A stretch of DNA of 64,000 bases from Runella defluvii (GTDB lineage: Bacteria; Bacteroidota; Bacteroidia; Cytophagales; Spirosomataceae): contig NZ_JACIBY010000004.1 in NCBI RefSeq assembly GCF_014195535.1, positions 221,846 to 285,845 on the forward strand. Reading direction: 5' to 3'. Below the pieces are notes generated by a model. It was not told the DNA's origin. It was given only the letters and a program-made list of their open reading frames with translations, and ran no database searches. The stretch's first letter is position 1. Each line of letters starts with the position of its first letter. Below are positions 1 to 7,938 of the stretch, piece by piece. The translations under genes and the position numbers were made by a program.

Positions 1-707
1 GGATGATTTGATTCAATGCCTTGTTTGATCAATTCAGCAATGACAATTGGGTCGGCAGCATCTTTTTCTACTGCCGCATACATATTGATCACGCCTTTTG
101 CCAAAGAACTGTAGGCCGTATTGCCCGAAACTCTTGACATGTATTCAGTTCCAAGCCCTGTCATTTCTGATTTTGTGCCGCCAGGTTCAATGACTATTAC
201 GTCAATTCCGAACGACTTTACTTCTTTGCGAAGTGCATCACTCAATCCTTCAATAGCAAATTTGCTTGCGTGATACCATACGCCCATTGGCAAGGTTACT
301 TTACCGCCAACCGACGAAATGTTTACGATTTTTCCGTAATTGTTTTTTCGCATAGTGGGCAATACCAATTGGATTAAACGTGCGACACCAAAAACGTTTA
401 CTTCCAACTGATATTTTGCGTCGGACATTGGCATATCTTCCAACGCACCGTAATATCCCGAACCTGCATTGTTGATTAAAACGTTAATACTTCCTGCTTC
501 TTTCAAAATTTGTTCAACACAAGCAACAAGGCTTTCTTCTTTAGTAACGTCCAAAGAAATTGGTTTTATGCCGTGTGTTTTTAAGTCTTGCATTTTCTCT
601 GTTCTGCGTGCTGCACCGTAAACGTTGTAACCGTTTTGTGCCAAATAAATTGCTGTTGCTTTTCCAATTCCTGCCGAAGCACCTGTTATTAAAACCGTCT
701 TTGCCAT
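1..707 (-). CDS. SDR family oxidoreductase, 3' end outside window
   Basis: Classical short-chain dehydrogenase/reductase, read leftward from the ATG at 705-707; about 235 codons are visible and the C-terminus lies beyond position 1. The Rossmann glycine motif TGASAGIG is at residues 8-15, an acidic residue follows strand 3 (SLDV), NNAGSGYYG is the NNAG motif, and WYHASK near residue 150 carries the catalytic Tyr-x-x-x-Lys. The following VIEPGGTKSEM stretch matches the family's PG region. Family members reduce or oxidise small carbonyl/alcohol substrates with NAD(P)H in the cytoplasm; the substrate cannot be told from sequence. It lies alone at the window edge, with no operon partner visible. 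Family assignment is very safe, function is open. Confidence 0.93.
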   Translation of the reverse strand, partial: MAKTVLITGASAGIGKATAIYLAQNGYNVYGAARRTEKMQDLKTHGIKPISLDVTKEESLVACVEQILKEAGSINVLINNAGSGYYGALEDMPMSDAKYQLEVNVFGVARLIQLVLPTMRKNNYGKIVNISSVGGKVTLPMGVWYHASKFAIEGLSDALRKEVKSFGIDVIVIEPGGTKSEMTGLGTEYMSRVSGNTAYSSLAKGVINMYAAVEKDAADPIVIAELIKQGIESNH

Positions 708-1074
708 TATTTTATTTTTTACATTATTGATGGTGCAAAATTGGCTCAATAGAAAATGGAACTATTTGTCATTTGGCAAAAAGTGAGTTTTGTGGGGGCG
801 TCCTGTCTTACCACCAACGTTCGAGGCATGTCACAGGGCTGGATTGTTGCTGTGTCCGCCCAGCAACTGAAGCCGATTAGAATTACTGAAGTTGAAGCTA
901 ACAACTAAATGCCAAATAGAATTCGGTCAAGCCCGATAGTAGCCGAAAGTAGTAAAGCTGCCGATTGTTATTCCGTCTGCCCGCCATAGGGACAAACCCA
1001 TGTTGAACAAAACCTTCGGTAGCTATAATCGGACAAAGGGGTTAATTATAAGAGCAATGTAAGCTTAAACTATA
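708..1074. other. Gene-free interval between SDR and hydrolase
   Basis: No credible gene, RNA gene or strong promoter was seen in these 367 bases. A short plus-strand reading frame ending near 908 (tail ...RITEVEANN) looks protein-like but has no convincing start or family. Low-complexity inverted sequences around 961-1035 (CCGATTGTTA and, inverted, TAATCGG) suggest recombined accessory DNA. I could not identify an insertion sequence or attC site with confidence. Confidence 0.4.
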
Positions 1075-2016
1075 TCATGGCAAAAACGCTTGTATGTCTT
1101 GCGTCCATTCGCTTTTATATTTTGTCAAGTAGTTTTCGTGTCCTGCTTCTTGATAAATTTTTAATGTTTTATGTCCGCCTAAGTTATTGAATAGTTGGTC
1201 AATTTCTTCTCTGCTTACTTTTTCGTCTTTTGCTCCATAAAGTAAAAGAGTGGGGCAATTTATTTTCTTGGCGTATTCTGTCGGGTTGTGTCCAAATGCC
1301 CAAAACCCGTTTTGTAGGCCACCCCAAAAAACCAAAAGGCCTGCCATTGGAAATGTCGGCGCATTCATCGTTTCAAACCTTGCACAAACTGTCTTATACA
1401 TAGAACCGAATGGACATTCAATGATGATTCCTTTTGGTTTAATGCCAAAGCTGCTAACAGCTTTCATTGTCGCAACAGAGCCCATTGAGGTTCCAAATAA
1501 GTAAATGTTTTGTTCTCCTTTTTCGGTCAAGTAGTCAAAACACGTTTTAACTTGTTCTGCTTCCAAAAATCCGATGGTCGTTTGGTGGCCTTCTGAACCA
1601 CCTGAACCCATAAAGTCAACAATAAAAGTGTTAAAACCAAGCCCAAGGAAAATGTCTGACTTGTCAATCATTGAAGATTTATTTTCACCAAAACCGTGAA
1701 AAAGTATCACTGTCCCCTTCGCATTTTTTGTCTTGATACTCCAACATTCGATCTCTCTGTTGCTTTTGAGCCTGATTGTTTCAAAGTCGCCAGTCGGAGT
1801 GGTTACGTTTTCGGGTCTTGGATTACTAACACCCAAAATTAAAGTGTTAATTTTCTGTCCTGTTGATAGCTTTTTCGGGTCTTTGGTTTTTTCAATTTTA
1901 CTGTCAGCAAAGTGAGTGAACTTGTATGAATGAAAAATCGCAACAATGTTCATCAAAACGAAAATTGCCGTCAAAGCCCAAAGGCTACGTGTTATCCATT
2001 TTCTATTTTTTGTCAA
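1075..2016 (-). CDS. Membrane-anchored alpha/beta hydrolase
   Basis: A 313-residue alpha/beta-hydrolase-fold protein. An N-terminal hydrophobic segment at about residues 10-30 (SLWALTAIFVLMNIVAIF) should act as a signal anchor. HGFG is the oxyanion-hole motif, GTSMGS holds the nucleophile serine in a GxSxG elbow, the aspartate is in YGAKDEKV, and the catalytic histidine is in AGHENY near the C-terminus, so the triad is complete. Family members are esterases, lipases or peptidases; the arrangement resembles the membrane-anchored BAAT/FrsA-like hydrolases found widely in Bacteroidota. It stands alone on the minus strand, with about 370 bases to the SDR gene and a degraded region upstream. The specific substrate is unknown. 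Confidence 0.9.
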   Translation of the reverse strand: MTKNRKWITRSLWALTAIFVLMNIVAIFHSYKFTHFADSKIEKTKDPKKLSTGQKINTLILGVSNPRPENVTTPTGDFETIRLKSNREIECWSIKTKNAKGTVILFHGFGENKSSMIDKSDIFLGLGFNTFIVDFMGSGGSEGHQTTIGFLEAEQVKTCFDYLTEKGEQNIYLFGTSMGSVATMKAVSSFGIKPKGIIIECPFGSMYKTVCARFETMNAPTFPMAGLLVFWGGLQNGFWAFGHNPTEYAKKINCPTLLLYGAKDEKVSREEIDQLFNNLGGHKTLKIYQEAGHENYLTKYKSEWTQDIQAFLP

Positions 2017-2198
2017 GTCGTAATTTGTTTTAGTGTCTGTCTTTTAGGGTTGCCGTTAATGGATACAGCTTGCAACAGTGGTGGAAGTTAGCACTAAACT
2101 TCTACAGAAGCAATTCCCTGTAAATAAAAACCAAATTGCCAAAAATGCACAACACCCGCCTGTACAGCAAACCGTTTTTATTGCCATTGGTCTTACGG

Positions 2199-2450
2199 TT
2201 AGTTTTTAAATTTCCACTCCCATACTTCTCCGTCTTCTGGGTCAATAACAACACCAACAAATTCATAACTATTTTTCTTCAAAACTTTTGTCGATGCATT
2301 TTCTTCCATAAGAGTTCTTGCCGTTACCCGTCCACGGTAAATTGTCTTCACTTGATGTTTGAAGTTTTATCATTTTCAAGCTTGCCGTCTTAACTATGGC
2401 CTTGTCTTTGAAAATCGCAGGCTCTTTTTGTGTGTCTTTATGCAATGACT
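2199..2450 (-). pseudogene. Degraded ORF of unknown family
   Basis: On the minus strand, codons 2351-2199 read as a protein-like tail (50 residues from a GTG, ending SYEFVGVVIDPEDGEVWEW then KFKN and a stop). Upstream, an overlapping frame from about 2450 reads KEPAIFKDKAIVKTASLK before the frame is lost near 2360-2380. Joining the two needs more than one frameshift, so I interpret this as a decayed gene rather than an intact small one. The family was not recognised. An intact 50-residue gene starting at GTG 2351 is the alternative. Confidence 0.35.
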
Positions 2451-2524
2451 GCTAACGGACGAGTATTGAAGAAGTGGGGGAACTTGAAAAACGTTTGCTC
2501 GAATTAAGCACAGCAGTAAAATAG

Positions 2525-2642
2525 AACGGCGTTGTTGCATGAATTGAGTAATATATTGAATATCAATTAGTTGTAAAATGATAAAATTTTTATAAATACC
2601 TGATATTCAATTGTTTAAAAATATTCACGCAACAAAGCCGTT
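2525..2642. mobile_element. MITE-like imperfect inverted repeat
   Basis: The arms 2525-2565 and 2601-2642 are long imperfect inverted copies: both begin AACGGC, then TTGTTGC, then TGAAT, and both end TTGAATATCA on the loop side. The core between them is only about 35 AT-rich bases with no coding capacity. Outer ends of the form GGCKTTGTTGC resemble termini I associate with some IS families, so this may be a non-autonomous derivative. No clear target duplication was identified. Confidence 0.5.
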
Positions 2643-2664
2643 GGAAAATAAAAAAGCAAAAATA

Positions 2665-2694
2665 GGACTCTCTCATTTTACAAAGAGAAAGTCC
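2665..2694 (-). terminator. Terminator of the BASS transporter operon
   Basis: A hairpin just beyond the transporter stop codon: GGACT-C-TCTC pairs with GAGA-A-AGTCC, with one mismatch. Read on the minus strand it is followed by a T-rich run (positions 2664 to about 2645). It fits the end of the MarR-aldolase-transporter transcript. Confidence 0.6.
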
Positions 2695-2703
2695 CTGATT
2701 AGG

Positions 2704-3774
2704 CTATTCTTTATTTCGCCACCAATTTGCTAAGGATGTTCCTTCAATTGTAATCCAAGGAATCGAAATTACCGCCGCTAAGCCAACAGTAGCAACTTTA
2801 CCCATTTGCAAAGCAAGAACTGAGGCAAGTGTCGAGTTTTGAGTACCTACTTCCAATGAAATTGTTCGACATGTGGCCTCATCAAGACCTGTCAATCGTC
2901 CGCTCCAATAACCAAATAAGTAGCCGGTAGTATGGTGAATCATACAAGCCAAAAAGAGTAAAGGGCCTGTATTAAGTAAATTATCTCGACCAGATGATAC
3001 AATTAAGAGAACTATCAACAGCATACCTAACATTGATAAAGTTGGCATGATTGATTGCAACCAAGAAACCCCGTTCCGAATTAATTTATTGACAACCAGC
3101 CCTAATATCACAGGAACTATAATAATTTCGAGAACGTGAAGCACCATTTTCATTAAATCAATTTCTATTAGTTGCCCAGCCAATATTTTCATTAAAAGAG
3201 GAGTCATCAGGGGAGCAATCAAAGTAGAAACTGTGGCAATTGTAATTGATAATGGTAAGTTTGCCTTAGCTATAAAAGCCATTACATTGGACGTAACCCC
3301 CGAAGGTACACAGCCAACTAGGATAAAACCTGCTGCTATTTCGGGTGGAAAACCAAAACTTTTTGCAATAATTACACCTACCATTGGCATAATTGTAAAA
3401 TGACTTACCAAACCAATTATTACTGCTTTTGGTGTTTTTACTACCCCTTCAAAATCCTTCAAACTCATTTCAGTTCCCATGGAAAACATTATAATTTGAA
3501 GTAAAGGCACTACCAAAGTGTTCAGTTTAAAATCTCCAACTTTTTGAAAATATTGTGGATAAAACATACCTAAAGCTACCACTGCAAATGTCCACGAAAT
3601 AAACGTGGTTTGTTTAAGCTTAGAGTTATTCATTCCTCCAATGGCAAAACAAACCAAAGAGGCAATGATATAAGGACCAATATCTCCTCTGTTATTACCC
3701 AAAATCAATATACTTAGGGCAATAAGTCCCAAAATGAAGGAGCAAACGAGCAATAGCCTGAATAAATTTTTCAT
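2704..3774 (-). CDS. BASS-family (bile acid:Na+ symporter-like) transporter
   Basis: About 356 residues from the ATG at 3774; a longer start at 3831 would add 19 residues that look unlike an N-terminus (MTQNARGNTITLKVYHCFQ), so I prefer 3774. Roughly ten hydrophobic segments are visible. The SBF/BASS hallmark regions are present: FSMGTEMSLKDF, the GFILVGCVPSGVTSNVM segment around the Na+ site, and SLEVGTQNSTLASVLA near the C-terminus. The family couples Na+ to uptake of bile acids, pantoate or other organic anions across the inner membrane. It is the last gene of a MarR-aldolase-transporter operon, so it probably imports or exports the substrate handled by the aldolase-like enzyme; that substrate is not identifiable here. 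Confidence 0.88.
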   Translation of the reverse strand: MKNLFRLLLVCSFILGLIALSILILGNNRGDIGPYIIASLVCFAIGGMNNSKLKQTTFISWTFAVVALGMFYPQYFQKVGDFKLNTLVVPLLQIIMFSMGTEMSLKDFEGVVKTPKAVIIGLVSHFTIMPMVGVIIAKSFGFPPEIAAGFILVGCVPSGVTSNVMAFIAKANLPLSITIATVSTLIAPLMTPLLMKILAGQLIEIDLMKMVLHVLEIIIVPVILGLVVNKLIRNGVSWLQSIMPTLSMLGMLLIVLLIVSSGRDNLLNTGPLLFLACMIHHTTGYLFGYWSGRLTGLDEATCRTISLEVGTQNSTLASVLALQMGKVATVGLAAVISIPWITIEGTSLANWWRNKE

Positions 3775-3849
3775 TTGAAAACAATGATATACTTTCAAGG
3801 TAATTGTGTTACCCCTAGCATTTTGAGTCAATAAGGATTAAATGAATAA

Positions 3850-4647
3850 TTATTCGTACAGATTTGGAATAAGTCGTTCGATTTTTTGCAGAAGTGTATG
3901 AAAACTGAACATTCCAGCAAGCGGATAACCAGTATCTCGACGCACTTGAAGAGCTGTTTCGCTATCAATTTTTATGGTTGGTGTATTCGTTGATTCAGCT
4001 AATATTTGAGCTTGACAACTGCGTTCCATTGTTACAAACCACCAGACAGCTTCTTCTACGCTTTGCCCAACTGTAATAAGTCCATGGTTTTGGAGAATGG
4101 CTGCTTTATTTTTACCTAATGCCTGTGCAATCCTTGCACCTTCATCTAATTCACCTGCAACACCTCCAAACTCAGTATAAATGGCATGGTCTTCAAAAAA
4201 TGCACAGGCGTCTTGAGTAATGGGATCTAAGGTCTTACCCAAACAAGAAAAAGCTTTACCATAAACAGAGTGGGCATGTGCGGCCGCAATAACATCTGGA
4301 CGAGCTTTGTGTACATTAGAGTGTATGGCAAATGCTGCTTTATTAACCGAATATTTACCTTCTATTACTTGCCCCGAATGATTAACCAATATCAAATCCG
4401 ACAATTTAACACTCCCGAACTCTATACCAAAAGGATTTACCCAAAAATGGTCGGTATGCTCGGGATCACGAGCCGTTATGTGTCCTGCAACTCCTTCATT
4501 AAAGCCAAATTTGTCAAAAATCCGGAACGATGCTATAAGCATTTTCTTGCGGTGTTCACGTGCATCTTCCATAGAATCAAATTCCAAACGAAGTGGAATG
4601 CCTTGGGGCATAGGTATTTGAGGAGGTAGGCTTGACTTTTCCATCAT
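3850..4647 (-). CDS. Class II aldolase/adducin-family protein
   Basis: A 265-residue protein of the class II aldolase/adducin fold. GHITARDP and FWVNPFG near the N-terminus, the zinc-binding AAHAHS (His-x-His) and the later LQNHGLITVG histidine are all present, so the metal site looks intact. Characterised members split or epimerise sugar phosphates (L-fuculose-1-P, L-ribulose-5-P) or decarboxylate keto acids. This long subgroup with the GHITARDPEHTDHFW signature is mostly uncharacterised, and the usual phosphate-binding contacts cannot be confirmed by eye. The start codon follows a MarR gene by only 2 bases, and a BASS transporter lies downstream, implying inducible metabolism of one small molecule. 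Two adjacent ATGs (4647, 4644) are possible starts. Confidence 0.88.
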   Translation of the reverse strand: MMEKSSLPPQIPMPQGIPLRLEFDSMEDAREHRKKMLIASFRIFDKFGFNEGVAGHITARDPEHTDHFWVNPFGIEFGSVKLSDLILVNHSGQVIEGKYSVNKAAFAIHSNVHKARPDVIAAAHAHSVYGKAFSCLGKTLDPITQDACAFFEDHAIYTEFGGVAGELDEGARIAQALGKNKAAILQNHGLITVGQSVEEAVWWFVTMERSCQAQILAESTNTPTIKIDSETALQVRRDTGYPLAGMFSFHTLLQKIERLIPNLYE

Positions 4648-4649
4648 TT

Positions 4650-5081
4650 TTAGTTTTTACAGTTGTTAATTATTTTATCAAGTTGAGTCTTTAAATTATT
4701 TATTTCTTCTAAATTAAAATCTGTTAATGCCTTTGCTCTATTTTCAATCACAATCGGGTAAATTTTTTCAATAATTTTATTTCCCTCTTCCGTAATATCC
4801 AAGACAAACTTTCTTCTGTCGTTGTTGTTAATTGTGCGTTGTATATACTTTTTTTGGGATAATAATTCAATTATTCTGGTAATAGATGCAAAGTCCTTGA
4901 ATACCAGCTCTGCAATCTGATTTTGTGAAAGATTTTTATTCTCCTGCAAGGTTTTTAACACTAACCATTGGTCAATCGTAATATCATAGCCATTTTTTAA
5001 GATTTGGTTTTGAGCATATTTTCGATAGACCTTAATTGACTTTTCTAAGGTGTAAAAAATTATTTCGTCTATTTTTTCCAT
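4650..5081 (-). CDS. MarR-family transcriptional regulator
   Basis: A 143-residue winged-helix repressor. The helix-turn-helix is in LSQNQIAELVFKDFASITRI, followed by the wing QRTINNNDRRKFVLDITEEG, the classical MarR DRR turn. Long helices at both ends would form the dimer interface. It is the first gene of the operon with the class II aldolase and the BASS transporter. A perfect 18-base palindrome lies 27 bases upstream, inside its own promoter (5108-5125), so autorepression relieved by a small ligand is likely. It may also control a divergent promoter at 5149-5156. Confidence 0.93.
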   Translation of the reverse strand: MEKIDEIIFYTLEKSIKVYRKYAQNQILKNGYDITIDQWLVLKTLQENKNLSQNQIAELVFKDFASITRIIELLSQKKYIQRTINNNDRRKFVLDITEEGNKIIEKIYPIVIENRAKALTDFNLEEINNLKTQLDKIINNCKN

Positions 5082-5101
5082 GTCGAGTCATTTATTTGAT
5101 G

Positions 5102-5133
5102 CAAATATAATTGATATATCAATTAAAATGCAA
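5102..5133 (-). promoter_or_regulatory. MarR operon promoter
   Basis: On the minus strand, TATATTTG (5109 to 5102) matches the Bacteroidota -7 consensus TAnnTTTG. A TTG at 5133-5131 gives a spacer of 21 bases, close to the usual 19-20. Transcription would start about 15 bases before the MarR ATG at 5081. The operator palindrome fills much of the spacer. Confidence 0.6.
5108..5125. promoter_or_regulatory. Palindromic MarR operator
   Basis: TAATTGATATATCAATTA is a perfect 18-base palindrome. Its size and AT-rich dyad are typical of MarR binding sites. It lies between the -33 and -7 elements of the MarR promoter and also just upstream of a divergent -7 element, an ideal position for repression of both. 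Binding is inferred from position, not shown. Confidence 0.7.
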
Positions 5134-5148
5134 AAAAACATTAAAATA

Positions 5149-5156
5149 TAATTTTG
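5149..5156 (+). promoter_or_regulatory. Divergent -7 promoter element
   Basis: TAATTTTG matches TAnnTTTG and lies 8 bases before an ATG at 5164, the spacing of a leaderless transcript. No good TTG -33 box is present, so confidence is moderate. It faces away from the MarR gene, with the palindrome between the two promoters. Confidence 0.4.
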
Positions 5157-5163
5157 GGTCAAA

Positions 5164-5247
5164 ATGGAATTAGATAGCATTAACAATAACTCAGCTTTCG
5201 AAAATTTCAAACGCATAGTCCACTGCGACATTTTCAATGCGTGGTGA
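5164..5247 (+). pseudogene. Short ORF cut by an IS91-type insertion
   Basis: A 27-residue frame (MELDSINNNSAFENF followed by 12 residues) starts 8 bases after a -7 element and ends at 5247. The IS91 transposase remnant becomes recognisable about 70 bases further on. It may be the surviving N-terminus of a gene once divergently transcribed with the MarR operon. No family was recognised; it could also be chance. Confidence 0.25.
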
Positions 5248-5309
5248 ACGTCACACGGTATTTGCTCAAATTTCACTCTGTAAAATACTTCTGTTTGCTT
5301 TTTAACGGG

Positions 5310-5850
5310 GTCACCTTATCACTTCATCCACACCTACACTGTATCATTCCAGGCGGAGGTGTGGATGCCAAGGGTAATTGGCACAACTTGCGGTCAGATG
5401 GTAAGTTTTTGTTTGCAGTAAAAGCCATGAGCAAGGTGTTTAGAGCCAAGTATGTAGCTGAGCTGCGCAAAAAATTGGAGATTGACAAAGCCCTTAGAGA
5501 GGAGCTGTTTGCCAAAAATTGGATTGTGTATGCCAAGCGACCATTTGGTTCTGCGAAGTCAGTGGTGGAATATCTGGTCGGACCGCCGATGCGGCAGATA
5601 CACCCATAAAGTATCCATTAGCAACCATCGCATCCAGCAGGTGGATGAGGAATGTGTTACTTTTTCGTACAAAGATTACCGCCAAAATGGTCTTAAAAAG
5701 TCCATGTGTTTGAGCCATGCGGAGTTTATCAGGCGTTTTGCTCAGCATATATTGCCCAAACGCTTCGTTAGAATACGACACGCCTCATACATGGGCGTTA
5801 GCCAACCCCAAAGCATCCGTCCTGTTAGTTAACGAGATGGGCAGGGGGAT
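5310..5850 (+). pseudogene. IS91-family transposase remnant, truncated and frameshifted
   Basis: The first frame reads LSLHPHLHCIIPGGG, the histidine-rich signature of the Y2 (HUH-like) IS91 transposase, and runs through WIVYAKRPFG to VVEYL at 5576. The expected continuation GRYTHKVSISNHR resumes at 5593 in another frame; the 16 bases 5577-5592 look like an insertion that broke the gene. A second shift near 5795 is needed to read LANPKASVLLVNEM. The N-terminal part of the protein is missing. Frames 5241-5609 and 5482-5832 are therefore two pieces of one dead gene. It marks the left edge of the restriction-modification island. Confidence 0.88.
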
Positions 5851-6188
5851 TTATGCTCTAACACTAACAAAAACCTATAAAAATGGTGCCTAAACAGCCG
5901 TAAAAGCAAAAAGCAGGTCAAAAACCTGCTTTGAAAGTAGTGGCACCTTCGATGATAACTCCATAATAAAAGGAAAAGGGTTTGGTGAGCTCTCACCGCC
6001 AGGCTAGCCGCCCGCCCGAGCTTCGTTCAATCCCGAACGCATTCGGGACTTCATGGCTTGGCCTTCGGCCACCACGAAAGCTTAGTTATTACAGGCTGGC
6101 GTTCTTGTCTTTCGTGTTTGTTATGTTTTTACAGTAGTATATTTTATATGGTTTTCATATTTATTCGTAAAAAATCTTAACTTTTTTT
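5851..6188. other. Hairpin-rich interval between IS91 remnant and methyltransferase
   Basis: No gene seen. Several hairpins occur: AAAGCAGGT/ACCTGCTTT (5910-5932), TCCCGAA/TTCGGGA (6031-6048), TGGCC/GGCCA (6059-6071) and CACGAAAG/CTTTCGTG (about 6073-6117). They may include the right-end hairpin of the dead IS91-type element; which one cannot be decided from sequence alone. Confidence 0.5.
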
Positions 6189-6189
6189 A

Positions 6190-6219
6190 TTGTAGGCTTG
6201 ATGATTTTAAGTATCTTTG
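6190..6219 (+). promoter_or_regulatory. Methyltransferase promoter, probably leaderless
   Basis: TTG (6190-6192) and TATCTTTG (6212-6219) are separated by exactly 19 bases, a full match to the Bacteroidota TTG-N19-TAnnTTTG promoter. The ATG at 6226 lies 7 bases after the -7 box, where the transcript should begin, so the mRNA probably has no leader. The upstream TTG codon at 6217 lies inside the promoter and is not a credible start. Confidence 0.75.
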
Positions 6220-6225
6220 TCGAAG

Positions 6226-7938
6226 ATGATAACCAAAGAGCAAATAAAAAATACTGGAGCGACCTTTACACCGAAAGAACTTGCAGTTTTTTTGGCTGAA
6301 AGAATTGCGTTGTATGCTCAGCTAAAAAATAACCGTGTTCTTGACCCTGCTTGTGGAGAAGGGGAATTATTGATTGCAATGGGCGAAGTCCTGAATGAAA
6401 AAGCATTTGACTTTTCGCTAACTGGTTATGACGCTAATGAACAATATTTGAGTTTTGCCAAAGACCGTTTATTTTGTTTTGGAAAGGATAAATCTGATTT
6501 AGTTCACGAAGATTTTTTACTATCTGTTGATGTGTCGAGTGCACAAAATACTCCGTCATTATTTGATGAATGTACATCTTCTGTTAATAATTCATTTGAT
6601 ATTGTAATTGCCAATCCTCCTTATGTTCGCACTCAAATTTTAGGAACTGAACAAGCTCAAAGTCTTGCCCGAAAATTTAATTTGAAAGGTAGAGTTGATT
6701 TGTACTATCCGTTTCTAATGGCAATGACTGAAAGTTTGAAAGAAGGCGGATTACTTGGTGTAATAACTTCCAATCGTTACCTATCAACTAAAAGTGGCGA
6801 AAGCGTAAGAAAGTATTTGTCTGAAAATTATGAAATTTTGGAATTGATAGACTTAGGCGATACGAAATTGTTTGAGGCAGCTGTTTTGCCCGCAATCTTT
6901 ATCGGGAAAAAGAAGAAACAAAAATCAGCTTCATCTGCAAATTTTATTAAGATTTACGAAGAACTTAACGGTTACAAAGAGAATTTGATTTCTGTGGAAT
7001 CCGTTTATGATGTTTTAAAAAATAATCAGTCGGGTTACTTTGTAACTGCAAGCGGAAAACGTTATAAAAAATCATCAGGAGCATTAAAATACAAAGTTGG
7101 CTCAACAACTTGTTGGGAAATGTTATCAAACAATGAATCGGGGTGGATTGCAAAGATTGATAAGGCTACAAAAAACAGGGTAGAAGATTTTTTTAAGGTA
7201 AAAGTTGGAATAAAATCGACTGCGGATAAAGTATTCATCAGCGATAAATGGGAAGAATTAAACGGAACAAAACCCGAAGATGAACTTTTGAAAGAGTTGA
7301 TTTCACAAGAAAACATTGAACCGTGGAACGCAACGGATAATTTTGAATTGAAAGTCCTTTATCCTCACATTTCAGTAAATGGCGAAAAGCAAACGGTCGA
7401 TATTGAAAAATACCCAAAAGCAAAAAAATATTTCACACAACACGAAGAAAAATTAAAAGGAAGAAAATATCTGATTGATGCTGGTCGGCAATGGTTTGAA
7501 TTGTGGGTTCCGCATCGTCCCGACCAATGGAAATATCCTAAACTTGTTTTTCCTGACATAAGTTTAAAGCCTCGTTTTTACTTTGATAATGGCGGAAAAA
7601 TTGTGAATGGAAATTGCTATTGGATTGTAGCAACAAAAGAATCTGATGTCGAAAAACTTTTCTTGATTCAAGGAGTTGCCAATTCAAAACTAATGACAAA
7701 ATACCACGATTTGGTGTTTAACAACAAATTATATTCGGGTAGAAGAAGATATTTTACTCAATATGTAGAGAAATACCCGTTACCCGATTTTAATTCAGAA
7801 GTTGCAAAAGAAATAATTGTTATCGTCAAAGAGTTAAATCATTCTAACGATAAAGCAGTCATTTCTGATTTGGAAAATCAGTTAGAAATTGCTGTTGCCA
7901 AATCGTTTGGAGTTGAACCTGTTTTTACTTTGGATTAA
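6226..7938 (+). CDS. Type II N6-adenine DNA methyltransferase (Eco57I/TaqI-like)
   Basis: A 570-residue gamma-type adenine methyltransferase from the ATG at 6226. The S-adenosylmethionine motif I region is DPACGEGELL (from residue 40) and the catalytic motif IV is NPPY (residues 130-133), followed by a long C-terminal half with a TaqI-like target-recognition character (ending in KLYSGRRRYFTQYVEKYPLPDF). It should methylate adenine in a specific DNA site and protect the host. The neighbouring endonuclease gene is convergent and overlaps its 3' end by 14 bases (7925-7938). The recognition sequence cannot be read from the protein. A fused restriction domain is not apparent. Confidence 0.93.
   Translation: MITKEQIKNTGATFTPKELAVFLAERIALYAQLKNNRVLDPACGEGELLIAMGEVLNEKAFDFSLTGYDANEQYLSFAKDRLFCFGKDKSDLVHEDFLLSVDVSSAQNTPSLFDECTSSVNNSFDIVIANPPYVRTQILGTEQAQSLARKFNLKGRVDLYYPFLMAMTESLKEGGLLGVITSNRYLSTKSGESVRKYLSENYEILELIDLGDTKLFEAAVLPAIFIGKKKKQKSASSANFIKIYEELNGYKENLISVESVYDVLKNNQSGYFVTASGKRYKKSSGALKYKVGSTTCWEMLSNNESGWIAKIDKATKNRVEDFFKVKVGIKSTADKVFISDKWEELNGTKPEDELLKELISQENIEPWNATDNFELKVLYPHISVNGEKQTVDIEKYPKAKKYFTQHEEKLKGRKYLIDAGRQWFELWVPHRPDQWKYPKLVFPDISLKPRFYFDNGGKIVNGNCYWIVATKESDVEKLFLIQGVANSKLMTKYHDLVFNNKLYSGRRRYFTQYVEKYPLPDFNSEVAKEIIVIVKELNHSNDKAVISDLENQLEIAVAKSFGVEPVFTLD

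Noticed and set aside
961..1040. Possible integron attC-like inverted sequences
   Set aside because: The arms do not align into the R'/R'' and L'/L'' boxes, and no integrase or cassette array is present.
2136..2393. Plus-strand 85-codon ORF
   Set aside because: It is antisense to a better, although degraded, protein-like frame and has no family features.
5164..5247. Short ORF as a genuine small gene
   Set aside because: Listed only as a possible truncated remnant; 27 codons with no family is too little for a gene call.
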